Of a stretch of 64,000 nucleotides of DNA, positions 40,647 through 50,094 are shown in pieces. Every line of letters begins with the position of its first letter. Positions within the stretch are counted from its first letter, which is position 1. The notes beneath the pieces were generated by a model. It was not told where the DNA came from, made no database searches, and saw only the letters and a program-made list of their open reading frames with translations. This DNA is from Symbiodinium natans (lineage: Eukaryota; Sar; Dinophyceae; Suessiales; Symbiodiniaceae): contig CAJNDS010002403.1 in assembly GCA_905221605.1 (NCBI GenBank), positions 340,001 through 404,000 on the forward strand, given 5' to 3'. Both the position numbers and the translations under genes were made by a program.

Positions 40647-40770
40647 CTTGGTACCCCGGTAACCATATTGTAATGAAAGTACCCTTTTTGGGGGGTTTAG
40701 GGCTTACATTGCAGTATAAGGGAACATTGAACTGCAAAAAACCGTAAAGGGTCCCCGTGGGCTACCAAGT
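40647..40770. mobile_element. Family B element
   Basis: CTTGGTACCCCGGTAACCAT and GGTCCCCGTGGGCTACCAAG. Inner AAAGTACCCTTTTTGGGGGG and TATAAGGGAACATTGAAC. A GGTTTAGGGC word is inside. Confidence 0.8.
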
Positions 40771-40879
40771 TATTTGGCAGTTCAGGCTTGAGAGTTTAGG
40801 CTTTCTTCGGGACAGCTTGCTGAGAGATAATGATAGTTACTACTCTTGCCTTAAGGCCTCCACAAACAATTGAAGACAA

Positions 40880-40948
40880 TATCCCCATATCGCCCTTACA
40901 AGGAAGATGACTTGTAATTGTTCGGGGGCTATACGTCTTAAGCAAACA
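40880..40948. mobile_element. Family N fragment
   Basis: ATCCCCATATCGCCCTTACA, AGGAAGATGACTTG, GTCTTAAGCAAAC. Confidence 0.5.
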
Positions 40949-40956
40949 TTCAAACT

Positions 40957-41120
40957 TTAGGGTTCTTAAGGGAGGGGGGGGTTCATGGGGCGGGGGGGGG
41001 GGGGGTAGGTACCAAGGGATCTTTAAGGAAGCTTAGGGAGCCTTAGGGAGTAGTGGAGAGTATTAAGGAACCTTCGCTTTCCTAACCCCCCCTTGAACAC
41101 CCCTCCCTTAAGAACTCTAT
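40957..41120. mobile_element. Family M element, 164 bp
   Basis: TAGGGTTCTTAAGGGAGGGG at the left, CCCTCCCTTAAGAACTCTATA at the right, inverse over about 20 bp, then GGGGTTCATGG / CCTTGAACACC. Inside are CTTAGGGAGCCTTAGGG repeats and a G13 tract. Confidence 0.82.
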
Positions 41121-41338
41121 ATGCAAATAGTAGCAAAGGCGATCTTGGGACCCAAAAAGGAGCCCATGTCCCTTCTACCTCCTTTACCGGGTTCTGATGT
41201 AAAGGCCCATATAAATTTTTGTATAGGGTATATAAGGGGTACCCTTCTAAAAGTAACTACCCTAAGAGCAGCCCAAAGCTCAGACAGCCTATCCCTCCCT
41301 CAACAACCTCGCGGCGGCCCAAACAGCAGAAGATCCTC

Positions 41339-41420
41339 GTAAACCCCTAAACCCCTAAACCCCTAAGTCCCTAAACCCCTCAACCCCTCAACCCCTAAAC
41401 CCCTAAACCCCCCCCTAAAC
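41339..41420 (-). repeat. CCCCTAAA octamer block
   Basis: Most units are eight bases, CCCCTAAA, with CCCCTCAA variants. Confidence 0.92.
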
Positions 41421-41473
41421 CCCCCTCAACCCTAAACCACTGCTGTAAACCATAAACCCCCTCAACCGGCCCC

Positions 41474-41552
41474 CAGTCACACCGCCTCGCTTTGCATCAG
41501 GGAGCCGAAGAGTGCATCGTTCCCTCTGCCTTCCCCGCAAAGGTCTTGGAGG
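41474..41552 (+). repeat. Dispersed spacer copy S2b
   Basis: CACCGCCTCGCTTTGCATCA ... GTCTTGGAGGTTCT, matching 38362-38438. A family A left arm (CTTGAAGGTTCACGGGCAG) follows at once. Confidence 0.8.
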
Positions 41553-41928
41553 TTCTTGCTTGAAGGTTCACGGGCAGTTTGACGTAGGATATAAGTACCT
41601 CTATGCCGTAAACACTATACCCCAAACCCCCGCCCCACTCGCAAATGTTCAGTTTCTTTATGGTTTTGGGTTTAGGGCTTAGAGCTTGCTTGGAGAAAAA
41701 CCCGGACCAAACGTTTCGAATTCCACCCGAACCCCAACCTGAGTTAGGGTTCAGGTTAGCAGGTAGGATAGCCAGAACCCCAACCCGCGTTAGGGTTAAA
41801 CCCTAACCGTTAGCTGGGTCAGGGTTGGGGTTAGGAAGTTAACCTGAACTCTAACGGAACTCCGAACAAAAAGTTCGAAAGATCGAGTTAACTCCAACTT
41901 CTATCTTCGAGTTTGGTTGAACTCAACT

Positions 41929-42441
41929 CTAACCTGGGTTGAAGTTCAACTGGTTACAACCTGGGTGCAAAAAAACTGTAACAAAGTTGACTCCAACCCT
42001 CAACCTGGCCTGATGGGGTGACAGAACCTGCGTGTTCTCAAACTTCCGCATCATGTTTTTTATGCTCAAAAAAAGTGAGAACCTGTTGATCTTCTTCTGG
42101 TTTTGATGTTCTGCTGTTTTTTTCTGGTCAGAAAAGAACAAATGATGGTCTGATGAAAGATTTGGGGCTGGAAAAGATACATTTTTCAAGTTTGGCAAAA
42201 GATCTTCAATGTGCAAATGTGGTGAAAAATAATACAAGTTTTTTTCAACCACAGAACGGGACTGGAAAAAATTGTTGCATTTTACAACGCAGGTTTCAGC
42301 ACTTTTCAAGATTTTGGGGTTCGATGTCCTTTGTTTAAAGGCGTCATTTGTTTTTTTTTTGTTTTTTTTTGTAAAAGCCCGCAACATTTTTGAAAAAGAC
42401 TGACAAGATGGCGCGTTTAGAAATAAATGAGTTTGATACAT
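41929..42441 (-). CDS. Longest ATG-started ORF, 170 aa, unknown
   Basis: ATG at 42441, TAG at 41929-41931. Lysine/asparagine-rich with FTKKNKKKTND near residue 23 and basic segments. A mid part reads VVEKNLYYFSPHLHIEDLLP. No signal peptide and no domain recognised. The opposite strand is T-run rich, so the lysines may simply come from poly-A. It could be part of a transposon or foreign insert. Confidence 0.22.
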   Translation of the reverse strand: MYQTHLFLNAPSCQSFSKMLRAFTKKNKKKTNDAFKQRTSNPKILKSAETCVVKCNNFFQSRSVVEKNLYYFSPHLHIEDLLPNLKNVSFPAPNLSSDHHLFFSDQKKTAEHQNQKKINRFSLFLSIKNMMRKFENTQVLSPHQARLRVGVNFVTVFLHPGCNQLNFNPG

Positions 42442-42735
42442 GTACAGGTACAGGTTCTACAAAAACTTGATTTTTCACGTTGGCCGTGGTGTATTTGCAC
42501 TGTGTTTTGGGATACGTTGATTTTTATTCTTGATCCAGAGGAGTTTGGTTGATTTAGTTGCAAAAATTTAGTAAGACTCATCTTTGTTTTCAGCTTGTTT
42601 CGTTGAGAATACTCGTCAAACAAGAAAAACTTGAATTGTGTCTTTTATCGACTCCTTTGAAAAACGCTTGTTCGAACAATTTCAGGTTTCACAGTGTGCA
42701 TGGAATCGGAAATTGATCAGATTCATCTCTCATTG

Positions 42736-42775
42736 CGGTTGTTGTGGTTGTTGTTGTGGCTGTTGTTGTTGTCGT
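42736..42775 (+). repeat. GTT trinucleotide repeat
   Basis: Imperfect GTT/TGT run with GGC interruptions. Confidence 0.85.
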
Positions 42776-43029
42776 AGGATTTTCAGGAGTGTTGTTGCAG
42801 GTCGTTGCCGAAGTAGCAGTAGTAGTGGTGTTGCAGTCGTCTTCTGGCTTCATGAATGTAAGGGGAGTTCTGGTCAGTTTGGGTTGCATATCTCGCCGGT
42901 TTAGGGTTTAGGGTTTGGGGGTGAACGTGGGGGCCCTCTTCTCCATGCCCTCCCGCAAGCCTAAGAGGATCCTGAACCGCCCCTTAACAGCATGCGAAGG
43001 GTTTAGGGTTTCAGGGTGAAGTAGGGCTT

Positions 43030-43432
43030 AGAGCCTGCCTAGCATACTCTTAGAACCCTTACAAAACAGGAGATGTACCTTAGTTGTTGGGTATACGTAC
43101 CCTTTTTGACTCTAGGGCTCAGGGTTTCAGGCCCTGACGACAGGCCAGACATATTATTCTGAAGGTGTCCCGCGCCAGCACGAACAAGTTTACAAGGGCC
43201 TGGGGAACTTGTCCACACAGCCACTGCTGCTGCCTTGGCCCCCTTCGGCTTCGGTACAGGATCGTGCTGACGTATGCCTGCGCTTCGTGCCTGTTCCAAG
43301 TGCCTCAAAGGCCTTTAGAATCGTGCCAGCTCACCCCAAATCTGGTTCGAACGCAGACCAAATACGGAAGAATCGTCTGCATACTCCTGGGGACGGTGCC
43401 TCTACAAGAGCGATCCAACATGAAAAAGTTTA
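43030..43432. other. Spacer without telomeric units
   Basis: GC-balanced, open on both strands in pieces (for example 43209-43433). No recognised domain. Confidence 0.35.
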
Positions 43433-43824
43433 GAACCCTGAGCCCTAAACCCTAACCCTAAACCCTAAACCTTAAAACGGCCCTCCACCCCGAACCCCAA
43501 ACAAGCAGGTCTTGCGCCCTTATCCGGAGACCCCCAGACCCTAACCGCTAAACCTGAAGAGAGGGGTTTTAGGGTTGAGGGAGCCTAAACCCTAAGCCCG
43601 AGGCCCTAAACCCTAAACCCTAAACCCTAAACCTCAAACCCTAAACCCTAAACCCTAAACCCTACTATAGGGTGTGTAGATTTTGGGGCTGTGCTGGCTT
43701 CGGCTTCCGCATGTTTTGGAGAAGGAGCTTACAAGGTGACCTCATCCACCTAACAAGGGGAATCTCAGCTATCCTGCCAGGCTCCCCCCCCCCATCCCCG
43801 GTAGCTCTTTCCATAGAGTTTAGG

Positions 43825-44180
43825 GGAAACCCTGGACCCTAAAACCGAAACCCTAAACCCTAAACCCTAAACCCTAAACGCCCTAAACCCTAATTAAACC
43901 CTAAACCCTAAACCCTAAACGCCCTAAGCCCTAACCCTAAACCCCTAGCCACCTGAAGCCTCCGACATGAAACACCGAACCGGCTTGGTGGTTTAGGGTT
44001 TAGGGTTTAGGGTTTAGGGTTTAGGGTTTAGGGTTTAGGGTTTAGGGTTTAGGGTTTAGGGTTTAGGGTTTTTTTGGTTAGGGTTTAGGGAGGGTTTCGG
44101 TTTTAGGGTTTAGGAGTTTAGGGGGTTTGGGGGTTTCGGGGTTTAGTGGTTTAGGGGTTTAGGGGGGCTTCGGGTTTAGG
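43825..44180. repeat. CCCTAAA block, 40-bp spacer, TTTAGGG block
   Basis: CCCTAAA (with CGCCCTAAA joints) at 43825-43950 and about 11 perfect TTTAGGG at 43990-44066, then G-expanded variants to 44180. The shortest capped spacer here. Confidence 0.95.
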
Positions 44181-44253
44181 GATACCCCCCCCAAGCCACG
44201 AACCCTCGGCCCTCGACCCGCATGAGCCCCGGCACCTCAAACGCTGAGTAGTT

Positions 44254-44368
44254 ATCTAGACTCAGGAGTAACCTGGGGGGAAAAAAAAGTGTCCCTTGTT
44301 GGTTTGAAGGGGCTTAGAAGGGAACCGAAACCCTAGAAATAAGAATAAGCGCCTACTCCGGGTCCTAG
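44254..44368. mobile_element. Family C element
   Basis: CTAGACTCAGGAGTAACCTGG and GCGCCTACTCCGGGTCCTAG. Inner GTGTCCCTTGTTGG and AGAAGGGAACCGAAACC. Confidence 0.78.
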
Positions 44369-44459
44369 TTACCCTGAACCCTAAACCCCCCAAATTATTC
44401 TGCAGTTTGCTCTACCGTCCGAGTGACTGCTTGCATACACCCCAAACGCCCAACCCCAC

Positions 44460-44735
44460 CAAACCCTAACAACCCGAAACCCTCAACCCTAAACCCTAAA
44501 CCCCCAAACCCTACACCCTAAACCCCAAACCCTAAACCAACCCAACAACCCTGGCATAGCCACAAGAGTCGCAGGCGAGCCTTGCTTCCCTCGAGGCGTG
44601 GCCTGTGTCAATGGGGGTTTAGGGTGTGGATGCGGGTTTAGGGTTTAGGGTTTGGGGGGTTGAGGGTTGAGGGTTGAGGGTTTAGGGTTTGGGTTTAGGA
44701 TTTGGGGTTTGGGGTTTAGGGTTTTAGGGTACCCC
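44460..44735. repeat. CCCTAAA block, spacer S3b, TTTAGGG/TTGAGGG block
   Basis: CCCTAAA variants at 44460-44540. Spacer with AGCCTTGCTTCCCTCGAGGC (44579-44598). TTTAGGG and three TTGAGGG units from 44630, echoing the arrangement at 38.94-39.18 kb. Confidence 0.88.
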
Positions 44736-44969
44736 GAAACTCCCCCAAGCCCGAAACAGCAAAGCAAACACCAAAGCCCCAGGTCCTCAAGAAGGTTTGA
44801 AAACTTGAAAAGCCATTTGTCAATCCTGAAAGAACCCTAAACCCTAAACCCTAAACCCTGGGTGAATGAGTAACCTTGATTTTTTGAGGTTTCTAGGCTT
44901 AGGGTTTAGGGTTTGGGGTGTGCGGTTGTAAGGTTTGGTTGATAGGCTTCGGCGCCAAAAAGACCGACG

Positions 44970-45032
44970 CACCCTAAACCCTGAACCCTGAACCCTGAAC
45001 CCTAAACCCTAAACCCTCAACCCTCAACCCCG
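44970..45032 (-). repeat. CCCTGAA/CCCTAAA/CCCTCAA block
   Basis: Left cap of spacer S1b. Confidence 0.93.
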
Positions 45033-45045
45033 CAAAGCCCCAAAG

Positions 45046-45140
45046 CGCTCGCGCCTGGGCACGAGCTCCTGTACTTCGGTTGCTACTCATGACTTCGCTG
45101 TTGAAAATTCCAGCATCGCCGAAATTGTCCTTGGACAGTA
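45046..45140 (+). repeat. Dispersed spacer copy S1b
   Basis: GCTGTTGAAAATTCCAGCAT and CCGAAATTGTCCTTGGACAG match S1a. TTTAGGG follows (45143-45215), as in S1a. Confidence 0.85.
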
Positions 45141-45419
45141 GAGTTTAGGGTTTAGAGATTAGGTTTAGGGTTTAGGGTTTAGGCTTAGGGTTTAGGGTTT
45201 AGGGTTCAGGGTTCCTACATGGACAGTAGGACCACAAGATCTTGGATGGGTCTGCTTAGGGCTGACAGGGCGCAAAACTCCACACCCAAACCCTCAGCCT
45301 GAAAAGGGTTTCTGGAGTTTGTCCCTTCTCGACTTATGGGGCTTCTCCTATACCCACGGAGAACTCGATGAAAACAAAAGTAGTGATTGCAATATGCCCC
45401 TGGGTTTGATAAGAAAAGC

Positions 45420-45488
45420 CCAGGGTTTAGGGTTTAGGGTTTAGGGTTTAGGGTTTCGGGTTTCGGGTTTAGGGTTTAGGGTTTAGGT
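45420..45488 (+). repeat. TTTAGGG/TTTCGGG block
   Basis: About ten units including two TTTCGGG. Confidence 0.95.
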
Positions 45489-45669
45489 GCCATTCAGCTG
45501 CTTGCGGATTATGCGGTTGACGGGCCACATGACTTCTGGAATATGCTTTGCAATAAACGGCTGTCCTGACTGCGATACCCCAAACTCTAACCCTTAAGGC
45601 TTAAGAGGCTAAACCCTAAACCTGAACCCTAAACCCAAAACCACTTCAACACCCTAAGCCCGAAACCCT

Positions 45670-46040
45670 CATCTCAAAGGCCTTGCTCAAGCACAAGCAG
45701 AGTTAGACCGCATGCAACCATAAACCTTACCTTAAGCCTTCAAGGTAAGGGTTTAGGGACACACCCTCGACAAACACTCGACTAGACAAGCCCAAACCCT
45801 AAACCACAAACCCTACCCAAAGGAACCATGTGCTGCCTTAAAAATGTAAAACTGCGGCACCCAAGTCTTGAGGCAAATTTTCCTTTTCCCGGTACAAAGG
45901 TTTCGCGAGGTGTGCCCAAATCTGCTATTTGCGTAAGAACCACAAACAAAACAATGTTCGACCTCGCAGGGGATGTATAGGAACATCTTTCACTTCCTTA
46001 CTTCTGTTTTTTTTTGCGTTGGGGGGGGGGGGGGGGGGGT
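45670..46040. other. Spacer ending in T-rich and poly-G
   Basis: Holds a small stem (CCTTACCTTAAG / CTTCAAGGTAAGG, 45726-45748) and ends with T9 and G19 (46021-46039). No gene. Confidence 0.5.
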
Positions 46041-46141
46041 GCTTCAGCAAATCCTTGTAACCCTAAACCCTGAACCCTCAACCCTAAACCCTACACACAA
46101 ACAGAACAAGCCCGCAACCCCAATGATGCCAATCCTTGCTG

Positions 46142-46341
46142 TTGGTTAGTAGGCAATGAGGGAACGAGGTACCACATATAATCCCTAAAAGGGTATGTGT
46201 ATAAAACCCCTTAGAGGGTATGCGTATATAATGCCTTAAAGGGTATGTATGTATGTTTATATATATATATATAGGTAATCCCTTAGAAGGGCATGTGTAT
46301 ATAATCCCTTCGAGGGTATGCTTATAGGGTACCTCATTCCA
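46142..46341. mobile_element. Family E element with internal minisatellite
   Basis: TTGGTTAGTAGGCAATGAGG at the left, GGTACCTCATTCC at the right. A second partial E copy (GAATGAGGGGATGAGGTACC) follows at 46344-46363. Confidence 0.75.
46184..46330 (+). repeat. 25-bp minisatellite
   Basis: GGGTATGTGTATATAATCCC-type units start at 46191, 46216, 46241, 46289 and 46314, that is at 25-bp steps except one 48-bp step that holds a TA expansion (46257-46274). Confidence 0.88.
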
Positions 46342-46534
46342 GCGAATGAGGGGATGAGGTACCACAAAACATCCTTTAAAGGGTATGTGTAGGGGGATAT
46401 AGACCCTAAACCCCCTAAACCCTAAACCCTAGTAGACCAAGCCAGCAACCCAACGCTGCCAATCTCGGAGCCGGAGGTCCTCGGAAGCTCCATAAATCGC
46501 ATCGTCGAAGTGGTCCGGCTTGGCCCCTTCATGC

Positions 46535-46592
46535 GGTTTAGGGTTTAGGGTTTAGGGTTTAGGGTTTAGGGTTTAGGGTTTAGGGTTTCGGG
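46535..46592 (+). repeat. TTTAGGG block
   Basis: Eight perfect units. Confidence 0.96.
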
Positions 46593-46614
46593 CTACCCTA
46601 AACCTAGCGGCTTT

Positions 46615-46722
46615 CCGTCAGGGTCCATATACCACTTTGTTGTATGCTTGGGCCCGAAAGCCCCTCTACAAATGTATATATATATATATATGTATAGGTG
46701 GTACTTTTAGACCCAGGCATTC
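46615..46722. mobile_element. J-type element with TA insert
   Basis: CAGGGTCCATATACCACTTT, TGCTTGGGCCCGAAAG, TA array (46674-46692), AGGTGGTACTTTTAGACCC. Related to 15.22 and 3.30 kb. Confidence 0.6.
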
Positions 46723-46820
46723 GCTATTTAGGCTTAGGGTCTTAGTACGGAAGAAGTGAATTACAATAGGAGAATGCCGCCATGCCAATCATGGTATCGG
46801 AGGCATACATGGCCGCCTGT

Positions 46821-46995
46821 AGCCCTAAACCCTAAACCCTAAACCCTAAACCCTAAACCCTAAACCCTAAACCCTAAACCCTAAACCCTAAACCCTAAAC
46901 CCTAAACCCTAAACCCTAAACCCTAACCCTAACCCTAAACCCTAAAGCCTAAACCTAGCCCTAAACCCCTAAAGCCTAAACTCGAAACCCTTAAC
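46821..46995 (-). repeat. CCCTAAA block, about 15 perfect units then variants
   Basis: 46821-46922 is near perfect, followed by CCCTAACCCTAA and decayed units. Confidence 0.97.
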
Positions 46996-47141
46996 CATAA
47001 ACCCCTCTCTGCACCTTTCTTCTCTTCGGTTAACGGGATGTCCAACCGTGTCCCACAAACAGCCATTAGAGGTTCATGGGTAGTTATTAGCAGGGTTTGG
47101 GGTTTAGGGCTTAAAAACGATTTAGGGTTTAGGGTTCAGGG

Positions 47142-47245
47142 CTACTTGGAGGTACGTGGGTGTGTATAAGAAATTTTACCAGTACATCGCAGACGGCTGA
47201 AACTGGAGCTATCCTCCTTCTACCTACCCATGAATGTCCAAGTAA
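47142..47245. mobile_element. Family A element between telomeric caps
   Basis: CTACTTGGAGGTACGTGGGTG and CTACCCATGAATGTCCAAGTA. TTTAGGG/TTCAGGG touches the left end and CCCTAAA (47254-47296) follows the right. A lone A left arm lies at 47070-47095. Confidence 0.8.
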
Positions 47246-47384
47246 GGTAGCCATGATAAACCCTAAACCCTAAACCCTAAACCCTAAACCCTAAAGCTTT
47301 CTTTAAGTAAAAGGGGCTCCCCTCCCCAAAGCCCATCACTATACAGGGCGGTTGCAACAAACGGCAGGGGATGAAAGACATGGG

Positions 47385-47501
47385 CCCTTTAGTGGGACCT
47401 TAAGCTATATCGACTAGGGTGACGAAACCCTACACCCTAAACCCTAAACCCTAAATCCTAAACCCTTTACTGGGACCTTAAGCAATATCGACTACGGTGA
47501 C
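47385..47501 (+). repeat. 39-bp duplication around a CCCTAAA block
   Basis: 47385-47423 and 47463-47501 differ at three bases (CCCTTTAGTGGGACCTTAAG / CCCTTTACTGGGACCTTAAG start). CCCTAAA units lie between. Confidence 0.92.
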
Positions 47502-47699
47502 TAGGGTTTAGAGTTTAGGGTTTAGGGTTTCGGAAGTCAAAGACTCCCGAAATGGCTCTCAAAATTTTAGGGTTTAGGGTTTAGGTTTAGGGTTTAGGGT
47601 TTATCTAAATTTCCTGCCACTTTTGGGGTCCCGATTGTAGTATAACCTTCTTGTTCACTATGCCCTTAACCCTTGACCCGGAACCCTAAACCCTAAACC

Positions 47700-47954
47700 C
47701 TATAGAACCTTCTTGTTCAGGATACCACCCGGCCTATCAGGGTCCACATATTGCTGCTGCAACCCTACCATGACTTTTTGGGTTTCCTGCTTTGCGCTTG
47801 GCATGAGAAACATGCCGGAACCTAGCGACTGGCCTGGCAAGAAACAGACCCTGAAAAGTCGATTGTTGCGTGGAATGCCAAGTAACACCCAAAAACAAAA
47901 ACTGAACCCTGGACGTTCAACCTTACAATTTGCAACCTTAATCTTAAAATCCAA
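47700..47954 (-). CDS. Exon-like open stretch, unknown protein
   Basis: Minus-strand frame open for 84 codons without an initial ATG. Its middle reads LPGQSLGSGMFLMPSAKQET then QKVMVGLQQQYVDPDRPGGI, which looks more protein-like than most of the window. No family recognised. It lies between CCCTAAA blocks (47683-47702 and 48040 on). Could be a captured or decayed exon. Confidence 0.22.
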   Translation of the reverse strand: MDFKIKVANCKVERPGFSFCFWVLLGIPRNNRLFRVCFLPGQSLGSGMFLMPSAKQETQKVMVGLQQQYVDPDRPGGILNKKVL

Positions 47955-48067
47955 GAGTCAGTCACAATGGCCTACGCAAACCCCTCATTGTTCCTTCGTT
48001 GCTGCCATTTCTAAGGCTATACCTTGAGGCCCCAAACAGACCCTAAACCCTAAACCGGTAAATCCGT

Positions 48068-48138
48068 AAACCCTAAACCCTAAACCCTAAACCCTAAACC
48101 CTAAACCCTAAACCCTAAACCCTAAACCCTAAACCCTA
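48068..48138 (-). repeat. CCCTAAA block, about 10 units
   Basis: Perfect array. Confidence 0.96.
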
Positions 48139-48258
48139 CCTTGAGCCTAAGAGGCCTTGACCAGCGCGTGACGAAGATGACGAAGTCGTTGCAGCCGTGG
48201 TCTCTTTGCTGCGGGTATAATACCTCTCCATTGTCGGGCTTCGGGTTAACCCTAAGCC

Positions 48259-48486
48259 CTAAACCCTAAACCCCAAAACCACCGGATGGGACTCCTTGGG
48301 CGTGATCACCCCAAACCTCTCAACCGGGGACTTATCGGGCAACTGCACATGCTTCTTGCAGATAGAATAAGGTTTCGGGTGTACAGAATGAGCTCGAAAG
48401 TTTGTCAGGTGCGAAGAGCAGCTCTGGCCCGATTGTGGAGGGCCATCTGACCCTTCTGTCTCGCCCCACAAAGGCGGCAAAGCCAC
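48259..48486 (-). other. Spacer with weak exon-like frame
   Basis: Minus strand open for 75 codons, no ATG at the start. It reads SICKKHVQLPDKSPVERFGV then ITPKESHPVV. No family recognised. CCCTAAA (48247-48282) overlaps one end. Confidence 0.15.
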
Positions 48487-48599
48487 CCAAACCTACTCCT
48501 TTTAGGGTTTCGGCCTACACTCAAGTCAGTTGCCTGCTTTCACAAAACTGCTTCCAGTAGTAAAAAAGGGGTCAAAAGGGCCTCCGGTACCGACCATCG

Positions 48600-48685
48600 G
48601 GGCGGGGGGGGGGGGGTGGGGGGGGGGGGGGGGGGGGTGGGGGGGGGTGGGGGGGGGGGGGTTGTGGGGGGGGGGGGGGGTGGGG
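48600..48685 (+). repeat. G-rich tract, (G7-20 T)n
   Basis: 86 bp almost wholly G with single T breaks, a strong quadruplex-type sequence. Confidence 0.95.
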
Positions 48686-49571
48686 ATATGCCTCACAAAC
48701 TTGAATCCTCAAAACCTTGCCTCAGGGCCCATTAACAAGCCACAGACTCCAAAACTCCGAACACGAAAACCCCCTAAATCCTAAACCCTAAACCCCCTAA
48801 AATGCCCCCAAAGCCGAACACCACACACCCCGCCTCCCACTGAAGAAGGGCCGAGATCGGACGAATCGGGACGTCATGGCTGGACGCTGAGAATGTCACC
48901 CTGGCCCACCACAAAACCCACCAAGAAAACTGGACCCTAAACCCGAAACCCTAAACCCTAAACCCTAAACAGAAAGGCCCTGGAGGGCTTGGTGCACGGT
49001 GGGGAAGACACCCTCTTCGCGCACAGGGTGCAGTAACATCCAGGAAGCCATGGGTCCCTAAACCCTAAACCCTAAACCCTAAACCCTAAAACCTAAGCAC
49101 CAAAAATCCCAAAACTCCGCAGGGGGGGGTGGGGGGGGCGGGGGAAATCCCTACAGCATACCTCCAAGCGAGGGACGCTCCCGGGCACGCGCTCGTCACA
49201 GTTTAGGGTTTAGGGTTTCAGCGTTTAGGGGCTGGCTACTTGGGCAGTAACACAGATCCGACCCTAAACCCTAGACCCTAAACCCTAAACCCGAGTCACT
49301 TAGGGGTCTTGGCATTTCTGGTCCCTTCATCGACAGCAACACGGGAGTCGAAGGGGCTGGGTGGATGGCTCTTAAGTTGGCTGGCCCTAAGGGTTCAGGG
49401 TTTAGGGTTTAGGTTTTGGTTTAGGGTTCAGGGTTTAGGCATCCTCAAACCACAAACCCCAAACCCTTAAACCCTAAAACCCAAGAACCCTAAAACCCTA
49501 ATCAAACCCCAACGGCCTAACGCCGACATGACCTGAGACCCCAAAATCCACGAAGCCAAGCCCTCAACCCC

Positions 49572-49690
49572 TCACTTGGAGGTTCATGGGTAGTGAGAAG
49601 TAGTGTTCTAAGCATCCTTAATACGGTTCCAGGCAGTTGTACATACACTTGCCCTACTTAGACTTCCAACTAGCCCTGAACCTCCGAGTG
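49572..49690. mobile_element. Family A element
   Basis: TCACTTGGAGGTTCATGGGTAG and CTAGCCCTGAACCTCCGAGTGA. Inner CTTGCCCTACTTAGA. Confidence 0.78.
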
Positions 49691-49867
49691 AATGGAAGAA
49701 GCGGTTGCCATGTCTTAAGGTTGGGTCTGGGGCAGGGTCTGTCTGGGGTTTAGAGTTTTGGGTTTAGGGTGTTTGGTGTGTTGAATTGAGGCCTGGAGGT
49801 TTAGGGCTTTCAAGTTTGGGGGGGGCGTATGGGATTTTTGGAAAATGAGGGGCCCCTAAAATCGTGC

Positions 49868-49938
49868 CCCAAATAGTAGAACCCGATTACAATAAGGACC
49901 CCAATAAGGTACCCCTAATTTCGGAAACCCCCATATGG
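49868..49938. mobile_element. Family F element
   Basis: TTACAATAAGGACCCCAATA, AGGTACCCCTAATTTCGGAAACCCCC, the clearest reverse-orientation F copy. Confidence 0.7.
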
Positions 49939-50094
49939 AGTAGAGTATATATTTCTTGTACCCCCAAAAGGACACCGAAGGTATACACTCACCAATATGA
50001 AAAAGTAACCTTATATACACTCACCAAAAGCAGAAATATAAACCCTGCTTCATCTAGGGCCACAGGGGTTCAAGATGTTGGACTTGCCATCCCT

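Larger units (their letters stand above)
41690..42898. other. 1.2-kb AT-richer island, foreign-looking
   Basis: No TTTAGGG arrays and no family A-N ends. The left part has pyrimidine/purine words built on GGTT and AACC (GGGTCAGGGTTGGGGTTAGG, palindromic GTTAGGGTTAAACCCTAAC at 41787-41805). The middle has T8-T10 runs, and the right part a GTT repeat at 42736-42775. Composition differs clearly from flanks. Confidence 0.6.

Noticed and set aside
42638-42904. 88-codon plus frame with CCGCCCGCCC
   Set aside because: Derived from the GTT/TGT trinucleotide repeat; no gene evidence.
46084-46365. 93-codon minus frame
   Set aside because: It reads the 25-bp minisatellite and family E ends.
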